DNA from: CAYLZO01 sp964387775
GTDB lineage: Bacteria > Chloroflexota > Anaerolineae > JAAYZQ01
Length of the DNA: 10,161 nt
NCBI GenBank assembly: GCA_964387775.1
Contig: CAYLZO010000203.1
Span: forward strand, 1 to 10,161
Direction of reading: 5' to 3'
In this document: in pieces, positions 1 to 5,911 of the stretch
Layout: each line of letters opens with the position of its first letter
How positions within the stretch are numbered: position 1 is the first letter of the stretch
The notes under the pieces: generated by a model
Databases searched by the model: none
What the model was told of the DNA's origin: nothing
What the model saw: only the letters and a program-made list of their open reading frames with translations
Program-made: the position numbers and the translations under genes

Positions 1-57
1 GCTGGCGCTCCTCAGAATGACAAACTGCTGAGGGATTTACGCCCTCGTGTACTAGCG

Positions 58-110
58 TTTGTAGTAGGCGCTTCAGCGCCGCAGAAACGCGCTGAAGCGC
101 ACACTACAAA
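58..110. repeat. Long inverted repeat (REP/MITE-like hairpin)
   Basis: The left arm at 58-79 and right arm at 89-110 pair over 20 of 22 positions. An outer 8-bp arm (TTTGTAGT / ACTACAAA) is perfect, a 2-base mismatch follows, and then an inner perfect 12-bp arm (GCGCTTCAGCGC / GCGCTGAAGCGC) closes on a 9-nt loop. It lies 20 bases beyond the stop codon of the minus-strand permease. No T-tract follows on either strand, so a classical intrinsic terminator is not supported. A dispersed palindromic repeat is the better reading. A second short inverted repeat (CCTCAG at 10-15, CTGAGG at 28-33) sits just before it. Confidence 0.7.
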
Positions 111-130
111 GGAATCTCTCCGACAAGCTG

Positions 131-1942
131 CTAGGCGAGCAATAACAGCAGCATGACGGCGACAGTCTGCAGGGCAAAGAGCGACAGGCCGTTTGCCAAA
201 TAGTCGCGCATGGTGTAGCGACCCGCCTCTCGGACCATCAGATTGTCGGTGTTGGTCAGCGGGGTGACGTAAGAGGTCGTCACCGCGACGGCGACGGCCA
301 GGGCAAATTGCTGGGGCGGCAGCCCCTGGGCCAGGGCCAGATTCACGGCCAGAGGCATCACCAGCGCCGCCGCCACCGAGTTGGAGACGATCTGAGACAT
401 GAGGCTGGCAAAGAGGTAAATGGGCAGTAGGGTCACCAGCGGGCTCGCCCCCTGGCTCAGGTTCGCCAGATGGCCGGCGATCCAGGTGGCCAGCCCGCTC
501 TGTTCCAGCGCCATGGCCAGAGGTAACATCCCGCCGATGAGCACCAGAATTCGGCCGTCGATGCTCTTGTAGGCGCGGTCGAGGCTCACACAGCCGGTCA
601 GGACCAGAGCCAGGGCCGCCGCCAGGCTGGCCGTGGCCAGCGGCAGCAGCCCGCCCACCACGACGATCAGCATCGCACCTTGGATGCCCAGCGTCAGCCG
701 CGCCTTGCGGGTAACCAGTTCGCCCGGCTCGGGACCCAGGTAGGTGACCAGGATCAGATTCAGGTCCTGGCCGATCTCGCGCAAGTGCGACTCGGGACCG
801 TGGACCAGCAGGGTATCGCTGGCGGCCAGGGGCAGGTCCGGCAGATTTTGGCGGATGGCCTCCCCCTGGCGGTGGATGGCCAGGATGTTGAGGCCATACC
901 GTTCGCGAAAGCGGATCTGGGCTGGCGTCTTGCCCACCCAATCCGAGCGGAAGGGGACCATCAACTCGGCCAGGCGCAGCAACTCGTGCTCCAGCAGGTT
1001 AAAGTCGTCCAGGGGCATGGGGCCTTTCGGCTCCAGATGGAGCCGCGCCGCTGCCTGGAGCGCCTCGCCGCGTGGACCTTCGACGATGAGCACGTCGTTG
1101 TGGGCCAGGACCCAATCGGGCCGGGCCGGTCGGGGGTCACGGCCCTTGGGTTGGATGGCGACGACGTTGAGGTGAAAGACCTCGCCCAGGGCACACTCGT
1201 CGAGGCGCTGGGCGATGAGATCGGATTCGGAACGGACGCGCAACCGGTAGAGTTGCTTCTCCAGCCGGTAGGCGTGCTCCACCTCGTCGAGGGAGGGCCG
1301 CTGTGGCTCGGCGGGCATCTCGCGGCGCAAGAGCCTGCGGCCCAGCAGCGCATACCAGGCGATGGCCAGCAACAGCGAGACCAGGCCAAAGGGCATCACA
1401 CTGAAGAAGGGGAGCGGGCCGTAGCCGCTGACGGCGAGCAGGTCACTGACCACCAGATTCGAGACGCTGGCGATGACGGTCAACAGGTTGCCCATGGTCG
1501 CCCCGGCCACCAGCGGCAGGAGCAGTTGAGAGGGCGCCTGCTCGGCCCGCCGGGCGAGGCGCAGCACGGCCGGCAGCAGCACGGCCAGGACCAGCATACT
1601 GCTGACCACGGCGCTCAACAGCCCGGCGGCGACCATAACGGCCGCCATCAGCACGACCGGCCCCCGGTCGCTGAAGCGCACCAGCCGGTTGGCGATCAGG
1701 GTCGCCACGCCAGTCTCGTAGAGGGCCGCGCCCAGCACGTAGATGCTGGGGATGATGATGATGACCGGCTGGCCAAAGGCGCTGAACGCTTCCTCGGCGG
1801 TCAGCACGCCGGTGAGGACCAGGGCCAGCGTCACCAAGAGCGCGACCACGTCGGGGCGCAGGCGCTGGGTAGCCAGGGCCACGAGGGCCGCTATGAGGAT
1901 GCAGAGCGTCACTACGGCTGAAATGGACATCACAACGGCCAT
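131..1942 (-). CDS. SLC13/DASS-type permease with two RCK_C (TrkA-C) domains
   Basis: A 603-residue polytopic membrane transporter. Hydrophobic segments fill roughly residues 8-205, a soluble insert spans about 215-395, and a second membrane block runs from about 410 to the end. The insert holds two copies of the RCK_C/TrkA-C fold, each ending in a 'D-x-L-hh-x-G' strand (DVLIVEGP, DTLLVHGP). This is the standard layout of bacterial SLC13 (divalent anion:sodium symporter) permeases. Polar, Asn/Ser/Thr-rich re-entrant motifs typical of the family are visible (SVSNLVVSDLL; SQIVSNSVAAALVMP; TSYVTPLTNTDN). The start at 1942 is favoured by GGAG seven bases upstream; an in-frame ATG at 1930 is an alternative. 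The substrate (sulfate, dicarboxylate or another anion) cannot be read from sequence. It is transcribed away from the nitrogen-oxide cluster and shares the intergenic region carrying an FNR-type palindrome, but I found no convincing promoter for it. Confidence 0.9.
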   Translation of the reverse strand: MAVVMSISAVVTLCILIAALVALATQRLRPDVVALLVTLALVLTGVLTAEEAFSAFGQPVIIIIPSIYVLGAALYETGVATLIANRLVRFSDRGPVVLMAAVMVAAGLLSAVVSSMLVLAVLLPAVLRLARRAEQAPSQLLLPLVAGATMGNLLTVIASVSNLVVSDLLAVSGYGPLPFFSVMPFGLVSLLLAIAWYALLGRRLLRREMPAEPQRPSLDEVEHAYRLEKQLYRLRVRSESDLIAQRLDECALGEVFHLNVVAIQPKGRDPRPARPDWVLAHNDVLIVEGPRGEALQAAARLHLEPKGPMPLDDFNLLEHELLRLAELMVPFRSDWVGKTPAQIRFRERYGLNILAIHRQGEAIRQNLPDLPLAASDTLLVHGPESHLREIGQDLNLILVTYLGPEPGELVTRKARLTLGIQGAMLIVVVGGLLPLATASLAAALALVLTGCVSLDRAYKSIDGRILVLIGGMLPLAMALEQSGLATWIAGHLANLSQGASPLVTLLPIYLFASLMSQIVSNSVAAALVMPLAVNLALAQGLPPQQFALAVAVAVTTSYVTPLTNTDNLMVREAGRYTMRDYLANGLSLFALQTVAVMLLLLLA

Positions 1943-1992
1943 TGTACTACTCCACGCGCCATCCTGTCAAATGGCCGAGTGCCAACTAGCGC

Positions 1993-2035
1993 ATGATCAA
2001 AATCATTCCGGCCAGGCTCCGATCTGTGTTATACT
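1993..2035 (+). promoter_or_regulatory. FNR/DNR-type box plus -10 for the small DUF1858 gene
   Basis: A perfect palindrome ATGAT-CAAA-ATCAT lies at 1993-2006, matching the FNR/DNR consensus TTGAT-N4-ATCAA at the core TGAT...ATCA. A -10 hexamer TATACT lies at 2030-2035, predicting a start near 2042. The palindrome centre (1999.5) is then about 41-42 bases upstream of the start, the class II position for CRP/FNR-family activators. There is no -35 hexamer, as expected for an activator-dependent promoter. The box is symmetric and could also influence the divergent permease gene. Confidence 0.65.
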
Positions 2036-2074
2036 TGGCTGGGAGCAAGATACGACTATCGAGGGAGGTGCAAA

Positions 2075-2302
2075 GTGAATGCTACGCGCGTTGCGGCGCC
2101 TATCGCGGCCGACAGCCTGGTTCAGGACGTGGTTGAGTGTCATCCTCAGAGCATCACCGTCTTTAATCAGCATGGCATGAACTGTGTTGGTTGTTACATC
2201 TCCCCGTTCCACACCATCGCCGACACGGCCCGCGAATACGAAATGGCCCTCGATCTCTTGCTGGCAGACCTCAACCGAATCATTACTCAAGCCAGCGCCT
2301 AA
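2075..2302 (+). CDS. DUF1858 (hybrid-cluster-associated redox disulfide) protein
   Basis: A 75-residue soluble protein consisting of one DUF1858 domain. The hallmark is a CxxC pair at residues 37-40 in the context GMNCVGC, followed by the helix beginning TIADTAREYEM and ending LLADLN. An extra Cys lies at residue 22. This family often accompanies hybrid-cluster proteins and nitrogen-oxide respiration genes and is presumed to form a redox disulfide or bind a metal; its biochemistry is poorly defined. The start is GTG at 2075 with a strong Shine-Dalgarno (GGAGG at 2064-2068). It is a monocistronic unit: an FNR-type promoter lies upstream and a hairpin terminator at 2330-2356 downstream. A longer relative without the CxxC lies at 4837. 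Confidence 0.85.
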   Translation: MNATRVAAPIAADSLVQDVVECHPQSITVFNQHGMNCVGCYISPFHTIADTAREYEMALDLLLADLNRIITQASA

Positions 2303-2329
2303 CGACTTTCCACACAGCAAAGACTGGAG

Positions 2330-2356
2330 GCGCGTTCCACAGGAGCGCGCTTCTTT
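2330..2356 (+). terminator. Intrinsic terminator after DUF1858 gene
   Basis: A 9-bp stem (GCGCGTTCC / GGAGCGCGC, one G-T wobble) with loop ACA is followed by TTCTTT. It lies 28 bases past the stop codon at 2302 and just upstream of the next promoter, separating the small DUF1858 transcript from the nitrite reductase-like gene. Confidence 0.7.
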
Positions 2357-2397
2357 ATGATTTTTGTCATACAAATACTGGCCTTTTGTGGTATAAT
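2357..2397 (+). promoter_or_regulatory. FNR/DNR-like box and extended -10 promoter of the nirS-like gene
   Basis: The palindrome ATGAT-TTTT-GTCAT at 2357-2370 matches the box at 1993-2006 in both outer half-sites except one base (G for A at the start of the right half). A consensus -10 TATAAT lies at 2392-2397 with an extended TG at 2389-2390. The predicted start is near 2404-2405, so the box centre (2363.5) is about 41 bases upstream, the class II position. TTGTCA overlapping the box lies 22 bases from the -10, too far for a normal -35. A short hairpin (TTGTGC / GCACAA, 2433-2449) lies in the 5' leader before the start codon. Confidence 0.65.
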
Positions 2398-2465
2398 CAG
2401 GACAAGATGGTTTCTTTTTCCCAAGACGACTTTTGTGCTTTGAGCACAAGAAAGGGGAAGCCAAC

Positions 2466-4317
2466 ATGAGCCGAAAACCGATCCTGCTATTGCTCGTGAT
2501 CTTTGCATTGCTCCTGGCAGCTTGTGGCGCACCGGAACCCACCGCCGAGCCGACGTCGCCGCCGCCCACCGACACTGCCGAGCCGGCGCCCGGCGTCGCC
2601 GGCGTGACCGAGGCCACCGTCACCATCGNNNNNNNNNNTCCAGCCGCACACGCTGGTCGTGGCTACCGGCGCGACCGTCACCTGGCAGAACGACGACCCC
2701 GTGGCCCACACCATCACCAGCAACGAAGCCTGGTTCGACTCGGGCCAGCTGGAGGCCGGCCAGGCCTTTGTCCACGAGTTCGACCAGCCGGGCACCTTCC
2801 GCTACCACTGCAACAACCACCCCGGCATGGAGGGGGTGGTCATCGTCATGCCCGGCGGCGCCGTGGCGCCAGCGCTCTTTGAAGGGCAGACGGTCGAAAC
2901 GGCCTTTCTCGACAGTTGCAGCGGCTGCCACGGCCCCAACCGCGAGGGGGCGACCGGCCCGGCCCTCATCCCCGGCCGGCTCCAGGCCGACGACGACTAT
3001 TACTTTGAGATCATCAAGGACGGCAAGCCGGGCACGGTGATGCCCGCTTGGGGGCCCGCCGGCCTGTCCGACGAGGAGATCTGGGCGCTGGTGGGCTATA
3101 TCCGCAGCGAGCCCGAAGCGGCGGCGGTCGAGTGGGAGATGGACCAGATCGCGGCCAGCCGCACGGTCCTGCTGGACGAAGAAGCCCTGCCCGACGAGCC
3201 GACCCACGACGGCAACCTGGACAACCTGATGCTCGTCACCGAGCGGGAGGCCCGCTCCATCGCCGTGTTTGACGGCGACACCCACCGCCTGCTGGCCCAC
3301 GTCGAGGCCAGCTACCGGGCCCACGGCTACGCCTTTGACCCCACCACCGATCGCTGGGCCTACAACGTCGGCCGCGACGGCTGGCTCTTCAAGATCGACC
3401 TCTATACCCTCCAGGCGGTGGCCAAGGTCCGCGTCGGCCTCGACTCGCGAGGTCTGGCCATCTCGGACGACGGCCAGTACGTCATCGTCGGCAACTTTAT
3501 CCCCAACAGCGCCGTCATCCTCGACGCCAAGACGCTGGAGCCGCTGAAGGTCATCGTCACCGAGGGGGAGAATCCCCAGGGCGAGTTCGTCGAGTCGCGG
3601 GTGTGCATCACCTCCGACGTGTCGCCGGAAAAGGTGGGGCCGTACTTTGTCCTGGCCCTGAAAGAGGCCGGCCAGATGTGGCGCATCGACTGGTCCCAGC
3701 CCAACTTTCCCATCGACAAGGTGGAGGGCGTGGGCAACATCCTGCACGACGGCTTTCTGAGCCCCGACAATACCCGCTTCTACATCGCCTCGCAGAAGGA
3801 CAACTGGATGGCCGTCATCGACGTGGCCGAGTGGGAGCTGGTGGAAAAGATCGAGACCGGCGACACGCCCCACCCCGGCTCCGGCGCGGCCTGGGAGGCT
3901 AACGATACGGTCTATGGCGCGACGGTCCACGCCGGCGAGGGCAAGATCACCATCTGGGACCTGTCCACCAACGAGATCGTCGCCGAGATCGAGACCTCCG
4001 GGCCGGGGCTCTTCCTGCGCAGCCACCACGACAGCCCAACCGTCTGGGCCGACACCATGTTCGGCGATCCGCCGAACCGCATCTATGTCTTTGACGCCGA
4101 GACCTTTGAGGTGGTCGAGGTCATCGACGAAGGCATCCAGACCCTGCACCCCGAGTTCACCCACGACGCCCGATTCGTCTACGTCAGCGACTGGCAGGGC
4201 AACGTGGTCCGCGTCTACGACGCCAAGACCTTCGAGAAAGTGGCCGAGGTGGGTGGGGTGACGACGCCGACGGGGGTATTCAACACCTCGCGGCGCAGCG
4301 AGACCCTGGGACACTAA
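2466..4317 (+). CDS. Cupredoxin-cytochrome c-cytochrome cd1 (NirS-like) fusion lipoprotein, split by an N gap
   Basis: A predicted exported nitrite reductase of about 615 residues (nitrite to NO at the d1 heme). The start at 2466 opens a lipoprotein signal with lipobox LLAAC and a Pro/Thr-rich linker. A cupredoxin domain follows with copper ligands His (2707), Cys (2809), His (2818) and Met (2827). Its C-x2-H-x2-M loop is amicyanin-like. The c-heme domain has CSGCH at 2917-2931 and a likely axial Met at 3040. From about 3200 comes a d1-type propeller with NirS-like motifs: VGRDG, NILHDGF, TPHPGSG, TVHAGEG, LRSHHDSP and the ending TPTGVFN. YRAHGYA supplies a candidate proximal His; TVHAG and RSHH are candidate distal His. 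The 10-N gap puts the halves in different frames, so its true length must be a multiple of 3. The d1 part is shorter than in classic NirS. NirN or another d1-like protein is the main alternative. No d1-heme biosynthesis genes lie in the window. Confidence 0.85.
2629..2638. other. Assembly gap (10 N) inside the nirS-like gene
   Basis: Ten Ns interrupt the first strands of the cupredoxin domain. The reading frame before the gap starts codons at positions divisible by 3. After the gap it is shifted by one. A true gap of 9 or 12 bases would restore one continuous protein and fit the usual spacing between the first cupredoxin strand and the 'F-x-P' motif. The gap is an estimate by the assembler, not a biological frameshift. 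Confidence 0.9.
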
Positions 4318-4325
4318 AGCAAGCT

Positions 4326-4438
4326 ATCAGCCGTCAGCCATCAGCCATCAGCCGTCAGCCGTCAGCCATCAGCCGTCAGCCGTCAGCCATCAGCCGTCAG
4401 CCATCAGCCGTCAGCTTGGCGGCCCGGCTGATGGCTGA
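4326..4438. repeat. Heptamer tandem array RTCAGCC with terminal inverted copy
   Basis: Twelve perfect units of ATCAGCC or GTCAGCC run from 4326 to 4409 and a partial unit follows to 4415. The only variation is A or G at the first base (order A G A A G G A G G A G A). After a 10-base spacer, 4426-4438 reads GGCTGATGGCTGA, the exact reverse complement of 4397-4409. This gives a perfect 13-bp stem with a 16-nt loop. The array begins 8 bases past the stop of the nirS-like gene, and the hairpin ends about 30 bases before the DUF59 start codon. It may act as an mRNA processing or stability element between cistrons, but that is inference. It resembles in kind the short tandemly repeated heptamers known from filamentous cyanobacteria. 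Confidence 0.9.
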
Positions 4439-4469
4439 AAGCTGGCTGCTGTTCACTATGGAGAGGAAA

Positions 4470-4769
4470 ATGGTTGAAGAAGATAAAGTGATGGATGCTT
4501 TGAAGAACGTGATCGACCCCGAGTTGGGGGTGAATATCGTGGATTTGGGCCTGGTCTATGACGTGGAGACGAAAAACGGCCAGGTGGACGTGACCATGAC
4601 CCTGACCACGCCCGGCTGCCCGCTGCACACGGCCATCGCCCGGGGCGCCGAGGCGGCCGTGCGAAGCCTGCCGGAAGTCGAGCAGGCGACGGTCAACGTC
4701 GTCTGGGACCCGCCCTGGACCCCGGAGCGGATGAGCCCCGAGGCCAGGGCGCGGCTGGGGTGGAAGTAG
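4470..4769 (+). CDS. MIP18/DUF59 (PaaD/SufT-like) metal-sulfur cluster assembly factor
   Basis: A 99-residue cytosolic protein that is a complete DUF59 domain. Hallmarks are DPELGVNIVDLGLVYDV near the N-terminus, the reactive-Cys motif TPGCPLH in the middle, and the C-terminal VVWDPPWTPERMS with a final ARLGW. This family helps insert or mature iron-sulfur clusters in client proteins. The start at 4470 is chosen because GGAGAGG lies just upstream; an in-frame ATG at 4458 overlaps that site and is less likely, and upstream in-frame ATGs fall inside the heptamer hairpin. It lies 152 bases after the nirS-like gene and 67 bases before the DUF2249 gene on the same strand with no visible promoter, so it probably belongs to one operon. 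Its client is unknown. Confidence 0.88.
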   Translation: MVEEDKVMDALKNVIDPELGVNIVDLGLVYDVETKNGQVDVTMTLTTPGCPLHTAIARGAEAAVRSLPEVEQATVNVVWDPPWTPERMSPEARARLGWK

Positions 4770-4827
4770 CTCCCTCTCCCCCGGGGGAGACACCGTGCCG
4801 GTACGGCGGGGCTGGAGTGAGGGGGGA
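4770..4827. repeat. REP-like palindromic element carrying the next gene's RBS
   Basis: The intergenic stretch contains a perfect loop-less palindrome (TCTCCCCC / GGGGGAGA, 4775-4790) and a second hairpin (GCCG-GTA-CGGC, 4797-4807), then GGCTGGAGTGAGGGGGG. The outer pattern CCCTCTCCC ... GGAGTGAGGG is a motif I recognise from dispersed palindromic repeats in many bacteria. Its 3' G-run (4821-4826) doubles as the purine-rich ribosome binding region for the gene starting at 4837. Confidence 0.55.
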
Positions 4828-4836
4828 AAGGCAACC

Positions 4837-5658
4837 ATGACGAAAATTCGGCCTGACACACGCGTCGGCGAGTTGCTGAAGGCGCATCCCGAGTTGCTGG
4901 ACGTGCTGGCCGATTACGCGCCGGCCTTTGAGAAGCTGCGCAACCCGCTGCTGCGCCGGACCCTCGGCCGCTTTGCGACCCTGGCCCAGGCGGCGAGCAT
5001 GGGCGACGTGGACTTGCCCGAGTTGCTGCGCACACTGCGCCACGCCATCGGCGAGCCGGAAGCTCCCGTGGCCGAGCTGGGAGAACCCGCAGAGTCGGCG
5101 CCGCTCAGCGCCGCCACACCCGAGCCACCAGCTTGGTTCGACGAGGCCCGCATCGAGGCCCGCTTTGACGCCCGGCCGCTGCACGCCGAGGGCCAGAACC
5201 CCATCGCGCCCATCCTCCAGGCGGCCAAGGAGGTCCCGGAGGGCGGCATCTTTTACCTGCGCAACACCTTTGAGCCGCTGCCCCTCTACGACGTGTTGGA
5301 CAAGCAGGGGTTCGTGCCCTGGGCGCGTCAGCAAGGGCCGGACGACTGGGCGGTCTTTTTCTACCGGGCGCGGCCCGGCGAGGCGGACGTGTCGCCGGGC
5401 TCCCCGGCGGCCGCAAGCGGCGCGCCGCCGGTGGCCTCTGTGACCATCGACGTCAGCCAGCTCACCCCGCCGGAGCCGATGATGCGCGTCCTGGAGGCCC
5501 TCTCGCGGCTGGCGCCGGGCGAGACGCTGCTGGTGCGCCACGTGCAGCGCCCCCTCTACCTCTATCGCAAGCTGGACGAGATGGGCCACGTCCACCAGAC
5601 GTGGGAGATGGGGCCGGGGCGCGTCGAGATTCTGATACGAGTTGCGAGTGACGAGTAG
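4837..5658 (+). CDS. DUF1858-DUF2249-DUF2249 domain protein
   Basis: A 273-residue soluble protein. Residues 1-73 resemble a DUF1858 domain (start VGELLKAHPELLDVLADYAPAFEKL) but lack the CxxC found in the small relative at 2075. An Ala/Pro-rich linker follows. Two DUF2249 domains come next: one at about 110-178 (FDARPL ... IFYLRNTFEPLPLYDVLDKQGF ... WAVFFYRA) and a second at about 198-268 (IDVSQLTPPEPM ... LLVRHVQRPLYLYRKLDEMG ... VEILIRV). The second Ala/Pro/Ser-rich linker lies between them. DUF2249 proteins are often encoded next to hemerythrin, nitrite or nitric oxide metabolism genes; the biochemical role is not established. The ATG at 4837 is preceded by GGGGGGAAAGG. It appears co-transcribed with the DUF59 gene upstream and the membrane protein downstream, and ends at the edge of a heptamer array. 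Confidence 0.8.
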   Translation: MTKIRPDTRVGELLKAHPELLDVLADYAPAFEKLRNPLLRRTLGRFATLAQAASMGDVDLPELLRTLRHAIGEPEAPVAELGEPAESAPLSAATPEPPAWFDEARIEARFDARPLHAEGQNPIAPILQAAKEVPEGGIFYLRNTFEPLPLYDVLDKQGFVPWARQQGPDDWAVFFYRARPGEADVSPGSPAAASGAPPVASVTIDVSQLTPPEPMMRVLEALSRLAPGETLLVRHVQRPLYLYRKLDEMGHVHQTWEMGPGRVEILIRVASDE

Positions 5659-5896
5659 CAAGTGTCAAGTGTCAAGTGTCAAGTGTCAAGTGTCAAGTGT
5701 CAAGTGTCANNNNNNNNNNNNNNNNNNNNNNNNNNNNNNNNNNNNNNNNNNNNNNNNNNNNNNNNNNNNNNNNNNNNNNNNNNNNNNNNNNNNNNNNNNN
5801 NNNNNNNNNGTAGCAAGTGTCAAGTGTCAAGTGTCAAGTGTCAAGTGTCAAGTGTCAAGTGTCAGGTATCAGGTGTCACGTGACACTTGACACTTG
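5659..5896. repeat. Heptamer tandem array CAAGTGT (GTCAAGT) with terminal hairpin, split by N gap
   Basis: At least seven perfect CAAGTGT units occupy 5659-5709 up to the gap. Seven more run from 5814 to 5862, followed by variant units CAGGTAT and CAGGTGT. The array then inverts around CACGTG (centre 5879/5880). The arms 5863-5879 and 5880-5896 pair at 16 of 17 positions, two of them G-T wobbles, with no spacer. The array starts at the base after the upstream stop codon and the hairpin ends 6 bases before the ribosome binding site of the next gene. Written in phase, the unit is GTCAAGT with GTCAGGT and ATCAGGT variants, sharing the RTCA core of the array at 4326. Confidence 0.9.
5710..5809. 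other. Assembly gap (100 N) inside the heptamer array
   Basis: Exactly 100 Ns, a conventional placeholder, so the true array length is unknown. The bases on both sides start identically: GTAG followed by seven CAAGTGT units occurs at 5655 and again at 5810. The two sides may be one array assembled twice, or GTAG may recur inside a longer array. Confidence 0.9.
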
Positions 5897-5911
5897 TACC
5901 CGGGAGGGATG

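Noticed and set aside
680..1921. 413-codon plus-strand open frame opposite the permease
   Set aside because: The translation is Gln/His/Gly-rich low-complexity sequence typical of a GC-rich antisense shadow, while the minus strand encodes a clear SLC13 permease.
2364..2397. Normal -35/-10 promoter TTGTCA to TATAAT for the nirS-like gene
   Set aside because: The spacing is 22 bases, too long for sigma70. The FNR-like box plus extended -10 explains the region better.
2620..4314. Long open frame on the minus strand, antisense to the nirS-like gene
   Set aside because: It mirrors the codon structure of the GC-rich gene on the other strand, reads His/Val/Asp-rich with no recognisable domain, and crosses the N gap.
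4326..4438. CRISPR array
   Set aside because: Units are seven bases with no spacers. This is a tandem heptamer repeat; the same applies to 5659-5896.
5894..5911. Upstream TTG start for the membrane protein
   Set aside because: It lies inside the array hairpin with no ribosome site, whereas GGAGG at 5903-5907 serves the ATG at 5912.
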